Shown here: piece after piece, positions 8,985 through 16,753 of the stretch
Layout: each line of letters begins with the position of its first letter
Position numbering within the stretch: position 1 is the stretch's first letter
DNA from: an uncultured Archangium sp.
GTDB lineage: Bacteria > Myxococcota > Myxococcia > Myxococcales > Myxococcaceae
DNA: 64,000 nucleotides
Reading direction: 5' to 3'
Assembly: GCA_903905455.1 (NCBI GenBank)
Contig: CAIVGN010000050.1
Coordinates: 1-64,000, forward strand
Position numbers and translations under genes: made by a program
The notes under the pieces: model-generated
The model's database searches: none
The model's input: the letters and a program-made list of their open reading frames with translations, nothing else
Told to the model about the DNA's origin: nothing

Positions 8985-9869
8985 ATGGTGTCGCGCCCCG
9001 TTCCACGAGACTCGTCCGAAGAACCCACCGAGAAGCGTGCCGATCGCGCCTCTGCCGGTGCGGAGGACACGGTCGCCTCGGGGCCGCGCGTTTCTTCGAC
9101 CCCCCTCTCGCTGCTCGACGACCCGAACCCGCGCTTCCGCGAGTCGGCGCTGAGCATGGGCTTCAACGGCGCCACGGCGCTGTGGAGTCGCGGCCGCCGC
9201 GGCGAGGGCCTGGCGATGGCCAAGCGGTTCTTCGAGGCCGCGAAGGACTCCTGTGACCAGCCGGAGGTGCGCGCGCTCCGAGCCTGCCTCGCGGCGACCC
9301 AGGGCTACGCGTCCCTCCTCGCCTGGGAAGACGACCCCGCGTACCCCGCGTTGCGGGCGCGCTCGGTGACGCTGCAGGCGCTGGTGTTGGAACGCGACGC
9401 CGACTCGAGCACCAGCCGCTACGACGCGATGGTGGCGAGCTTCGAGCGCGGGGACTTCGAGGAGGCGCACCGCTTCGCCATCGAGCTGCGCAGCCGCGAC
9501 GCCGCGGCGTGGGCCACCGAGATGGGCCCCCTCGCCGCCGCGCTGAGCGGTCAGCTCGACGAGGTCGATGCCTGGGCGCCGCTGGTCACCGGGGGCGGGA
9601 CGGGCTCGCGCGTCGCGCTGGGCCTGCGCGACGCGGCCCGCGGCCGGTACCGGGATGCGGCCCGGACGCTGCGGTCCATCGACGCGCAGAAGCTGTGGTT
9701 CGACATCTCGTGGAGCCCACACCCCGCGGTTTCGCTGAAGCTGCCGGCGGCGGCGCAACCCTCGTTCGAGATCTTCCTCGCCGATTTCACCCGGGCCTAT
9801 GGCGCGGCGGACATGCCCGCCCTCGGGGCCAGCGTGGAGCAGCTCGCGAGCGCCCTCGACGCATTGTGA
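8985..9869 (+). CDS. Hypothetical protein, helical-repeat-like
   Basis: 294 residues from ATG 8985. A GTG at 8964 is in frame but lies upstream of the putative -10 box, so the ATG is preferred. The first 50 residues are charged and disordered. From L-D-D-P-N-P-R-F onward the protein is Ala-rich and helical, with pair-like helices (for example F-E-R-G-D-F-E-E-A-H-R-F-A) that suggest TPR- or Sel1-like repeats. No signal peptide is seen, so it is probably cytoplasmic. The start is divergent from the kelch protein and the gene runs 16 bp upstream of the arginase-family gene. I do not recognise the family. Confidence 0.7.
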   Translation: MVSRPVPRDSSEEPTEKRADRASAGAEDTVASGPRVSSTPLSLLDDPNPRFRESALSMGFNGATALWSRGRRGEGLAMAKRFFEAAKDSCDQPEVRALRACLAATQGYASLLAWEDDPAYPALRARSVTLQALVLERDADSSTSRYDAMVASFERGDFEEAHRFAIELRSRDAAAWATEMGPLAAALSGQLDEVDAWAPLVTGGGTGSRVALGLRDAARGRYRDAARTLRSIDAQKLWFDISWSPHPAVSLKLPAAAQPSFEIFLADFTRAYGAADMPALGASVEQLASALDAL

Positions 9870-9885
9870 AGTAAAGCCCAGGCCC

Positions 9886-10983
9886 ATGAGCCCCATCGAC
9901 GAGCTGGCCACGCTGCTGCGCCCCGCCGGGGGCGGCTTGTTCCTGGTCAGCACCGGCCGCGCCGAGCAGGAGTCGCTGCAGCAGCGGCTCTACGGCGCCT
10001 CGACCCCCGCGCAGGTGAAGCAGAAGTTCCTCGACGCGCTGGGCATGCTGGGCACCGCGAAGGGCGTGCTGGTCGGCGTGCCCTCGGACGTCGGCGCGGG
10101 CTTCCGGCGCGGGGCGAACCTGGGTCCCCAGGCGATCCGACTCCAGCTGCTCGACGCCGGGGTGGATCTCGCGAGCCGGGGGGTGGTCGATCTCGGCGAC
10201 GTCTTCGTGGTGCCGCAGTTGTTGTCCGACGACATGCTCAACGAGGCGCAGCTCGAGGCGAGCCGCCGCGCGGTGTACCCCGACGTCGCGCCCGAGGTGC
10301 GCCGCACGCTGCCCGTCTCGCCCCTGTCCATCGAGCGCCGCGTCTTCGAGCTCGTCTTCCAGGTGAACCCGCGTCTCAAGCCCTTCGTCATCGGCGGGGA
10401 TCATTCGACCGCGCTGCCCGTGGTGCAGGCGCTCGACGCGGTGGCCCCGAAGCCGTGGGGCATCGTGCAGCCCGACGCGCACACCGATCTCCTCGAGACG
10501 CGGCTGGGCATCCAGCACTGCTTCGCCACCTGGAGCTGGCACGCCAACGAGTTGCTGGGGCGCAAGGGCCGGCTCACCCAGGTGGGCACCCGCGCCTCGG
10601 GCCGGGACCGCGCGCACTGGGAAGCGACCCTCGACGTGCGGCAGTTCTGGGCCCACGAGGTGCTGGCCGATCCGCAAGGCCAGCTCGACGCGCTGCTGGC
10701 CCACGTGAAAGCGAGCGGGGTGCGCGGCGTGTACTTCAGCAACGACATCGACGGCACCGACGCGAAGTGGGCGGACGCCACGGGCACGCCGGAGCTGGGC
10801 GGCCTCGAGCCTGACTGGGTGGTGGAGTTGATTCGCCGGCTGGGGCGCGAAGTGGGGCTGCTGGGCGGCGACGTGATGGAGGTCGCCCCGTCACTCACCC
10901 CGACGCCCGACAGCGCGCCCCGCACCGTGGCGCTCGCCGCGCGCTACCTGGTGGAGACCATCGATGCTGCGCTCCCGAAGTGA
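9886..10983 (+). CDS. Arginase/agmatinase-family ureohydrolase
   Basis: 365 residues from ATG 9886. Ureohydrolases cleave arginine, agmatine or formiminoglutamate at a binuclear manganese centre. The three metal-binding signatures are visible: G-G-D-H-S near residue 170, D-A-H-T-D near residue 197, and N-D-I-D-G-T-D near residue 287, which corresponds to the D-x-D of S-F-D-x-D-x-x-D. Upstream, V-P-S-D-V-G-A-G-F-R-R-G-A matches the family substrate-loop start. The N-terminal 60 residues are longer than in typical agmatinases, and the substrate cannot be assigned from sequence. A TAAAGC box lies 14 nt before the start. The preceding hypothetical gene may be co-transcribed. Confidence 0.88.
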   Translation: MSPIDELATLLRPAGGGLFLVSTGRAEQESLQQRLYGASTPAQVKQKFLDALGMLGTAKGVLVGVPSDVGAGFRRGANLGPQAIRLQLLDAGVDLASRGVVDLGDVFVVPQLLSDDMLNEAQLEASRRAVYPDVAPEVRRTLPVSPLSIERRVFELVFQVNPRLKPFVIGGDHSTALPVVQALDAVAPKPWGIVQPDAHTDLLETRLGIQHCFATWSWHANELLGRKGRLTQVGTRASGRDRAHWEATLDVRQFWAHEVLADPQGQLDALLAHVKASGVRGVYFSNDIDGTDAKWADATGTPELGGLEPDWVVELIRRLGREVGLLGGDVMEVAPSLTPTPDSAPRTVALAARYLVETIDAALPK

Positions 10984-11005
10984 GTGTGGCAGGGTGCCCG
11001 GCTCG

Positions 11006-11296
11006 ATGCGCTTCGCCGTCCTCGCCGCCCTCTCGTCGCTGCTCCTCGTCACCGGTTGCAAGAGCAACTGCCGCCAGTTGTCCGAGAAGCTGTGCGACTG
11101 CACCACCAGCACCACCGAGAAGACGTCGTGCCTGCAGTACGCGGCCAGCAAGGAGACGGCGTCGGGTGTCATCGTCACCGCCGCCGACGAGGACCTGTGC
11201 GCCTCGTTGCTGACCCAGTGTGACTGCCGCCTCATCGACACGCCCGAAGGCAAGGTGAAGTGCGGCCTGGCCGTGAGCCCCGACGGCGGGTTGTAA
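11006..11296 (+). CDS. Small Cys-rich lipoprotein
   Basis: 96 residues from ATG 11006. The signal peptide MRFAVLAALSSLLLVTGC has a good lipobox (L-V-T-G-C). About nine cysteines follow in spaced pairs (C-R-Q-L-S-E-K-L-C-D-C; C-D-C-R), suggesting a disulfide-stabilised outer-membrane or periplasmic protein. It lies 22 bp downstream of the arginase-family gene. A CAGGGT box lies 16 nt before the ATG. Function is unknown. Confidence 0.75.
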   Translation: MRFAVLAALSSLLLVTGCKSNCRQLSEKLCDCTTSTTEKTSCLQYAASKETASGVIVTAADEDLCASLLTQCDCRLIDTPEGKVKCGLAVSPDGGL

Positions 11297-11298
11297 GA

Positions 11299-11318
11299 GC
11301 AGGCGCCGTTCCGCCTGC
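11299..11318. terminator. Hairpin between convergent genes
   Basis: GCAGGCG at 11299-11305 pairs perfectly with CGCCTGC at 11312-11318 over a six-base loop. It lies between a plus-strand stop (11296) and a minus-strand stop (11339), and so could end both transcripts. There is no T-run on either side. Confidence 0.4.
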
Positions 11319-11338
11319 CCTCACCCTGCGACCTGCCT

Positions 11339-12922
11339 TCAGCCGCGCTGCACCTTGACCAGCAGGCGGCGCAGGTCCTCGTTCACCTTGATGAACTCGG
11401 TCTTGCCGCGCTCATCGGAGACCTGCTTCTCGAGCGCCGGCAGTGACTTGCGGGCGCCGGCCATGGCGTCCTTCGAGTCGTCGATGAGCCAGTCCGCGCC
11501 CTGGATGATGGCGAGGCGGGTATCGAGGTTCTTCTCCGGGAGGCGCTTCATCAGCTCGTCGATGAGGGCCGCGTTGCCGCTGCGCCCGATCTCGTAGGCC
11601 GCGCGCTCACGCACGCCCTCGTCCTTCGCGTCGAGGTGCTTGACCCAGCAGGCGCCGTCGCTCTTGCACTCGGCGGCGGCGACCACGCGGTTCTTGTAGG
11701 CGAGGATCTTCTCCTGGTGCTTCTTCACCGAGGCCGCCACGTCCTTGCACTCCTCGTAGCCCTCGTCTTCCTTGCACTCGGCCTCGAAGAGCTTCTGCTC
11801 GGCGGCCGCGAACTTGTCGAACGAGCCCGGGTCTTCCCCGAGCATCGCCGCGCCGCGCATGGACTCTTCCCGCGCGCCCCAGGGGCCCTTGCCCGCGGTC
11901 TCGACCAGCTTGGCCACCCCGTCCTTGCCGCCGATGCGCGCCAGCGACCACACGTATTCCTTGCGGGCGTTGGCTTCGTTCTCGTCGAGCAGCGCGGCCA
12001 GCGGCTTCACGCCTTCCTTGCTGCGCATGCGGCCCAGCGCGTCAGCAGCGCGCATGCGCATGATGAGCTTGATGTCGTCGAAGTCGGACTTGAAGTTCAG
12101 GTAGCCGACGATGGTCTTCTCGGAGCGCTTGTCGTGGAGATCGCCGAGCACCTGCACGCCCTTGGCGAGCAGCGCGACGTCCTTGATGTTGTTCTTCGCC
12201 GCCCACTCGGTGAGCTCCTTGTCCTTGCCCTCGACGACGGGCACCAGGAGGTCGGCCGCGGGGGTCCCGATCTGGTAGAGGGCGAACGACGACTCCATGT
12301 AGAAGCTGATGCCCTTGCGCTCCTTGAACATGGCGCGAATGAGGCCCGGTACCGCGCGGGGGTCGGCCATCTCGCCCAGCGAGACGATGGCCTTCTTGGT
12401 GATGAAGGGCTCGATCGCGTCGTCGGTGGCGATGGAATACAGCGCGTCGAACGACTCCTTGGCGCGCAGGTCACCGAGCGACTCGATGGCCGCGATGACC
12501 GTGTAGTTGTCCTTGGTCTTGAGCAGCTTGCTCAGGGCCGCCACGCCGCGGGGGTCGTTGATCTTCCCCAGGGCAATGGCGATCTCCTTGTTGAGGTTCT
12601 TCGCGTCGGAGTCGCTGGCCGCCGGATCCATCGCCTCAGACAGCGCGTCGACGGACGAGGGCAACTTGGCCTCGCCCAGGATGCGCGCGATGGCCGCCTT
12701 CACCTCGGCCTTCTTCTCGTCGCCCAGGCGCTTCTCGAGCATCGGCACCATCGTCGGGCCCATGTGATGCTCGCGCAGCTCGGCCACGGCCTTGAGCTTC
12801 TCCTTCTGGCCCTTGGCTCCGCTGATCCGCTTCTCCCAGGTCTCCGGGAGGGCCGGGTCGCTCTTACAGGCCGACGTGAGGAGAGCGATCGAGAGCAGTC
12901 CACCAACGACGATTCGACGCAT
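11339..12922 (-). CDS. HEAT-repeat lipoprotein
   Basis: 527 residues from ATG 12922, with an AAAGGGG Shine-Dalgarno about 8 nt upstream. The signal MRRIVVGGLLSIALLTSAC ends in lipobox L-T-S-A-C. The mature protein is built of HEAT-type helical pairs: A-V-A-E-L-R-E-H-H, A-I-A-R-I-L-G-E-A, A-I-E-S-L-G-D-L-R-A, A-I-V-S-L-G-E-M-A-D-P-R-A and others through about residue 340. A Cys-containing Lys/Glu-rich region (E-C-K-E-D-E-G-Y-E-E-C-K-D) and a final helical part follow. HEAT solenoids are protein-interaction scaffolds. It probably sits on the periplasmic face of a membrane. Partners are unknown. It is divergent from the 13163 gene across 240 bp. Confidence 0.85.
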   Translation of the reverse strand: MRRIVVGGLLSIALLTSACKSDPALPETWEKRISGAKGQKEKLKAVAELREHHMGPTMVPMLEKRLGDEKKAEVKAAIARILGEAKLPSSVDALSEAMDPAASDSDAKNLNKEIAIALGKINDPRGVAALSKLLKTKDNYTVIAAIESLGDLRAKESFDALYSIATDDAIEPFITKKAIVSLGEMADPRAVPGLIRAMFKERKGISFYMESSFALYQIGTPAADLLVPVVEGKDKELTEWAAKNNIKDVALLAKGVQVLGDLHDKRSEKTIVGYLNFKSDFDDIKLIMRMRAADALGRMRSKEGVKPLAALLDENEANARKEYVWSLARIGGKDGVAKLVETAGKGPWGAREESMRGAAMLGEDPGSFDKFAAAEQKLFEAECKEDEGYEECKDVAASVKKHQEKILAYKNRVVAAAECKSDGACWVKHLDAKDEGVRERAAYEIGRSGNAALIDELMKRLPEKNLDTRLAIIQGADWLIDDSKDAMAGARKSLPALEKQVSDERGKTEFIKVNEDLRRLLVKVQRG

Positions 12923-13162
12923 TTGCGAACCCCTTTGACAGGTGCAGCGGGAAAGAACGGGGCGTTCGTAGACTCCCGTCCCCCGAGGGTCAACGACACT
13001 CGAGGAATTCTGCAGGGTTGATGTCGGCCGTGAGGTCTGTGTAGGGAAACAGGCAACTCTGTCGGCGAACTGTCGACACTCCCTGCACAGAAGCAGTCAG
13101 CGCGGTGTTGATCCGCTAACTTCACGAGCCTCTTTCGCAGCCCACCCTTTGGGGGAATTTCG

Positions 13163-14884
13163 ATGACGGTCAAGATTCAGCGCGGTCGGCAGTTCCTCGC
13201 AGGCGATGCCACGGCCCAGCTCTTCGACGACAAGGGCAGGGCCGGCAGCTACCTCAACAAGGCCAGCGACAAGCTCGTGGCGCAGGGCAACACGGTGCTG
13301 CTCAAGAAGGGCACCACCACCGTCAAGCTGGCCTCGGCCGAAGACTGGAAGAAGTTCCTCACCGAGAACGCCTCGACCAGGACCCAGACCAGGGACTTCG
13401 GGGCGAAGTTCGGCATCACCTTCGAAGACTTCTGCAACCTCGTCGACGACCTCGCGGTCAGCGACGACAAGGGCCTCGCGCTCAACCTCTCGCCTCGCGG
13501 CAACCTCGCCAAGGCGCTCTCGCTGGACAAGGTCGAGGGCAACTACGCCTCGAAGATGACGGCCGAGACCACGGTGAAGCTCGGCGGCATCGGCGGCGTG
13601 AAGTCGGAAGCGAAGCTCGTGCCCAGCCCGGCCATCGGCCCCGAGGTGCTCGCCAAGCCGCCCGACATGGGGTGGGACCGCAACCGCGTGGAGCAGGAGG
13701 CCTGGGCCGACTTCAAGATGGGTGACGGCGCCAGCAAGCTCTTCCACGCCACCAACACCGTCAGCGTGTTCGCCGGCCTGACCGAGCCCAAGTGGGACGA
13801 CCCGGCGGCCATGGCGCTGGCCGACAAGTTCACCATGCCGATGCACCTGGAGATGACCACCAAGCCGGACGGCACGCGCTCGTCGCAGGACAAGGACGAG
13901 ATGTTCCGCGAGACCTACTTCGACGACGCCTCCGGGGCGCTCGGGAAGGCCGGCGCCTCGGTGCGCGCCCGCGTGCGCTTCGACGACAAGGAACCCTTCA
14001 CCGTCACCCGCGTGCTGATCCAGGGCAAGGAAGGCCGCGCGGTCGACGAGGCGGGCAACTCGGCGGTGCACAAGTTCGAGAAGCGCTTCGAGGGCACCTA
14101 CTCGGCCGACGAGGCCAAGGCCCAGGAGCTGCTGCGCACCGGCAAGGACACCGACGGTGACGTGCTCGGCGTCGCGGCGATCCTCTACAAGACGGCCCAG
14201 GACAAGGGCACGCTGCCCCCCGACAAGAACCTCCGCCTCGACCCCAAGAGCATCGTGCTGCAGAAGCGCACGCGCTCGCACATGCAGTTCGAGAGCGTCA
14301 GCGACGTGCAGACCAAGCGCACCGCGCTCAAGACCCAGATGGACGCGCTGACCACCGCGGGCACGCCCATCCCCCCCGCCATGCAGAAGTACGCCGACAA
14401 GCTCGCCGCCAACGAGAAGTTCCTCACCGAGGCCAGCGACCTGCTGCGCAAGCACGGGCAGTACATGCCCAGCAACACCGACGGGTTCATCATCTCGGCC
14501 GATCGCTACTCGGTCTACGACCCCGCTTCCCGCGCCGCCCCGCCCACCGACATCGACGACGAGACCGGCCGCGTGGGTCGTGGGCTCCACCTCGAGGCCG
14601 AGTGGGACACCGCCTCGTCGGACCCCTTCGAGAAGGCGCGCAAGACCATCACCGAGAAGCTCGCCGCGACCCCTCCCCCGGCCAACAAGGCGGAGCTCGA
14701 GGGCGACCTCGCGAAGCTCAACGACATCAGCAAGACCATCCTCAAGGACGTCGCCACGGCCGTGGACATGATGAAGCTGAAGATGCAGTCCGCCGGGCTC
14801 AAGAGCGACGACCGGCACCTGTCGAAGGAAGAGCGCGCCGCGGAGTTCATGCAGCGCCCCGACCGCCCCGTCATCTGGCAGTGA
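13163..14884 (+). CDS. Large hypothetical protein with CYTH-like (triphosphate-tunnel) segments
   Basis: 573 residues from ATG 13163, with GGGGGAA about 8 nt upstream as Shine-Dalgarno. There is no signal peptide or membrane segment; the composition is Lys/Asp-rich and soluble. In the middle (about residues 230-380) the order H-L-E-M-T-T-K, then R-E-T-Y-F-D-D-A-S-G-A-L-G-K-A-G-A-S-V-R-A-R-V-R, then an I-V-L-Q-K-R-T-R strand resembles the CYTH fold (ExExK strand, Y-F-D-T loop and R-x-R strand), which binds triphosphates or polyphosphate. Flanking regions are unassigned. The similarity is by eye and weak. The gene is monocistronic, ending at a good terminator. Confidence 0.75.
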   Translation: MTVKIQRGRQFLAGDATAQLFDDKGRAGSYLNKASDKLVAQGNTVLLKKGTTTVKLASAEDWKKFLTENASTRTQTRDFGAKFGITFEDFCNLVDDLAVSDDKGLALNLSPRGNLAKALSLDKVEGNYASKMTAETTVKLGGIGGVKSEAKLVPSPAIGPEVLAKPPDMGWDRNRVEQEAWADFKMGDGASKLFHATNTVSVFAGLTEPKWDDPAAMALADKFTMPMHLEMTTKPDGTRSSQDKDEMFRETYFDDASGALGKAGASVRARVRFDDKEPFTVTRVLIQGKEGRAVDEAGNSAVHKFEKRFEGTYSADEAKAQELLRTGKDTDGDVLGVAAILYKTAQDKGTLPPDKNLRLDPKSIVLQKRTRSHMQFESVSDVQTKRTALKTQMDALTTAGTPIPPAMQKYADKLAANEKFLTEASDLLRKHGQYMPSNTDGFIISADRYSVYDPASRAAPPTDIDDETGRVGRGLHLEAEWDTASSDPFEKARKTITEKLAATPPPANKAELEGDLAKLNDISKTILKDVATAVDMMKLKMQSAGLKSDDRHLSKEERAAEFMQRPDRPVIWQ

Positions 14885-14905
14885 GCTGAACGTCCACGCC
14901 GTACG

Positions 14906-14940
14906 AAGCGCCGGAGCCCACGCTGGCCCCGGCGCTTTTT
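14906..14940 (+). terminator. Intrinsic terminator after the CYTH-like gene
   Basis: AAGCGCCGG at 14906-14914 pairs with CCGGCGCTT at 14929-14937 around a 14-base loop and is followed by TTT. It lies 22 bp after the stop at 14884 and before fmt. It is the clearest intrinsic terminator in the window. Confidence 0.85.
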
Positions 14941-14968
14941 CGCGTCTTGGGGTACACGCTGACGCGAC

Positions 14969-15892
14969 ATGCGCATCGTCTTCATGGGCACTCCTTCGTT
15001 CGCGGTGAAGTCACTCGAGGCCTGCCTGCGGTTGGGCGAGGTGGTCGCCGTGGTGACCCAGCCCGACAAGCCCCGGGGGCGCGGCCAGGAGGTGAGCTTC
15101 TCCCCGGTCAAGGAACTCGCTGTCGCCCGCGGCATCCCCGTGCTGCAGCCGGTGAAGATCCGCGGCACCGACTTCGCGGAGGTCCTCCGGAAGCTCGAGG
15201 CCGACGTCGCGGTGGTGACCGCCTACGGGAAGATCCTCCCCCAGGACGTGCTCGACGCCCCGCGCCGGGGCTGCGTCAACGTGCACGCCTCGCTGCTCCC
15301 GCGCTTCCGGGGCGCCGCGCCGATCCAGTGGGCCCTGGCCGCCGGCGACGAGAAGTCGGGCGTGTGCCTGATGCAGATGGATGCGGGCATGGACACCGGG
15401 GGCATCATCGACCGGGCGGAGCTGACCATCGGCGCCGACGACACCTCGGCCTCGCTGCACGACACGCTCTCGGACCTGGGCGGCGTGGTGCTCGAGCGCT
15501 CGTTGGCCCGGTACGTCGCAGGCGAGTTGCCCGTGGTGCCCCAGCCCACTCAGGGCGTGGTGATGGCGCCGATGATCAAGAAGGAAGACGGCAAGCTCGA
15601 CTGGTCGAAGCGCGCGGTGGAGCTCGAGCGCCGCCTGCGCGCCTTCACCCCGTGGCCGGGCGCGTTCTGCACCTTCGAGGGCAGCCTGCTCAAGGTGGCG
15701 AAGGCGGCCGCGGGGCAGGGCCTGGGCGCGCCGGGCACGGTGCTCGCCGCGTCGGCCGCGGGCGTCGAGGTGGCGTGCGCCGAGGGCTCGTTGCTGCTCC
15801 TCTCGCTGCAGCCCGAGGGCAAGCGCGCCATGACGGCCCAGGAGTTCCTCGCGGGCCGCAAGCTCGTCGTGGGCACCACCCCGTTCTCGTGA
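14969..15892 (+). CDS. fmt: Methionyl-tRNA formyltransferase
   Basis: 307 residues, typical for Fmt, which formylates Met-tRNA(fMet) using 10-formyl-THF for translation initiation. The N-terminus MRIVFMGTPSFAV is the family signature. The catalytic/folate region N-V-H-A-S-L-L-P-R-F-R-G-A-A-P-I lies near residues 107-123 and the G-M-D-T-G-G motif near residue 145. The C-terminal OB-like domain starts at the R-A-F-T-P-W-P-G segment. A TACACG box lies 16 nt before the ATG with no Shine-Dalgarno. The stop overlaps the next start (GTGA). Confidence 0.96.
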   Translation: MRIVFMGTPSFAVKSLEACLRLGEVVAVVTQPDKPRGRGQEVSFSPVKELAVARGIPVLQPVKIRGTDFAEVLRKLEADVAVVTAYGKILPQDVLDAPRRGCVNVHASLLPRFRGAAPIQWALAAGDEKSGVCLMQMDAGMDTGGIIDRAELTIGADDTSASLHDTLSDLGGVVLERSLARYVAGELPVVPQPTQGVVMAPMIKKEDGKLDWSKRAVELERRLRAFTPWPGAFCTFEGSLLKVAKAAAGQGLGAPGTVLAASAAGVEVACAEGSLLLLSLQPEGKRAMTAQEFLAGRKLVVGTTPFS

Positions 15893-16479
15893 CCGAAGCG
15901 GAAGCACTGGAGCAGGCGGTGGCGCGCGCCGAGGCGGAGGTGGCCGAGCTCAAGGCCGCGCTGGCCACCGGCGAGGCGATGCGCCACGCGCTGACCGTCG
16001 AGGCGCTGACGAAGGCGCAGGCCGGGCGCGACGCGCTGGTGGCCGCCGAGGCGGAGTTGCTGGCCCAGGCCGCGCTGTTGCGCACCGAGCGTGACGCGTT
16101 GCAGGCGAAGGCCGAGCGCCCCGCGGTGCACCTGCCGCTCTTCATCGGTGGGCCGCTGCGCTGGTACCTGCGCACCACCGGCCTGGCGATCTTCCTGGGC
16201 AGCGTCGTCGCCGCGAACCGCTACGTGCACAGCCCGGGCCTCGTCCTCGCGCTGTTGGTGGGGATGCCGGTGGCCTTCGTGCTGGTGCTGGTGGCAGGCT
16301 CGCTGCGTGAGTCGGGAATTGAGGACGCGCCTCGAGGAAGCCCAGGCCCGGGTGCAGGACCTGCGCAGCTGCCTGCCGACGATGGACGTGTCGAGCCCGC
16401 TGCCGGAGGACCTGGCGCGGCTCACGTCGCTGGGCCAGCAGACGACGGCGCTGGAGCTGCGGATGGAGAAGGCCCGTGA
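15889..16479 (+). CDS. Coiled-coil membrane protein (real coding probably ends near 16310)
   Basis: From GTG 15889, which overlaps the fmt stop. Residues 1-75 are an Ala/Glu-rich coiled coil (A-L-E-Q-A-V-A-R-A-E-A-E-V-A-E). Two membrane helices follow: about 90-105 (L-R-T-T-G-L-A-I-F-L-G-S-V-V-A) and 115-138 (L-V-L-A-L-L-V-G-M-P-V-A-F-V-L-V-L-V-A-G). After codon 140 this frame turns into Gly/Pro/Ala-rich filler up to the stop at 16479, while good coding continues in another frame from GTG 16307. So either the end is wrong because of a one-base error, or this and the next ORF form one protein split by a frameshift. Function is unknown. Confidence 0.6.
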   Translation: MTEAEALEQAVARAEAEVAELKAALATGEAMRHALTVEALTKAQAGRDALVAAEAELLAQAALLRTERDALQAKAERPAVHLPLFIGGPLRWYLRTTGLAIFLGSVVAANRYVHSPGLVLALLVGMPVAFVLVLVAGSLRESGIEDAPRGSPGPGAGPAQLPADDGRVEPAAGGPGAAHVAGPADDGAGAADGEGP

Positions 16480-16750
16480 GACGCGCGAGCTGCTCTTGCG
16501 CGACCGCGATGCCGCCGAGCGCGCCGTGCTGCGCCAGGAACCCCCTCCGGCCGGCGTGGGCTCCGCGCTGCCCGCGATGTTGCTGCTCGGCTTCGGCACC
16601 GGCGGGGTGCTCATCCATTCGTGGCTCGATTCTCCGTTCGGTCGCCTCTGGCCGCGCACGGCCGTCGCGTTCGCCTTCGGCGCGAGCTCGCTGTGGTTGC
16701 TGCGCAGCGCCTGGCGCATCGGCCGCGTGTCCGGTGCGCGTGGGGCCTGA
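16307..16750 (+). CDS. Coiled-coil membrane protein, or second half of a frameshifted gene
   Basis: 147 residues if translated from GTG 16307 (M-S-R-E-L-R-T-R-L-E-E-A-Q-A-R-V-Q). A short coiled coil (to about residue 75) is followed by two predicted membrane helices: A-L-P-A-M-L-L-L-G-F-G-T-G-G-V-L, and A-V-A-F-A-F-G-A-S-S-L-W-L-L. The architecture copies that of the preceding ORF, which suggests either tandem paralogues joined by overlapping GTGA start/stop signals or one protein with two coiled-coil/double-TM units. A TGA at 16308-16310, in the third frame, would have been the natural stop of the upstream gene. Function is unknown. Confidence 0.6.
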   Translation: MSRELRTRLEEAQARVQDLRSCLPTMDVSSPLPEDLARLTSLGQQTTALELRMEKARETRELLLRDRDAAERAVLRQEPPPAGVGSALPAMLLLGFGTGGVLIHSWLDSPFGRLWPRTAVAFAFGASSLWLLRSAWRIGRVSGARGA

Positions 16751-16753
16751 GCT

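Noticed and set aside
12923-13162. A regulatory RNA or promoter pair in the 240-bp divergent intergenic region
   Set aside because: The region is less G+C-rich than its surroundings and must hold two promoters, but I found no hairpin or box convincing enough to place. TAACTT at 13117 is only a possible -10.
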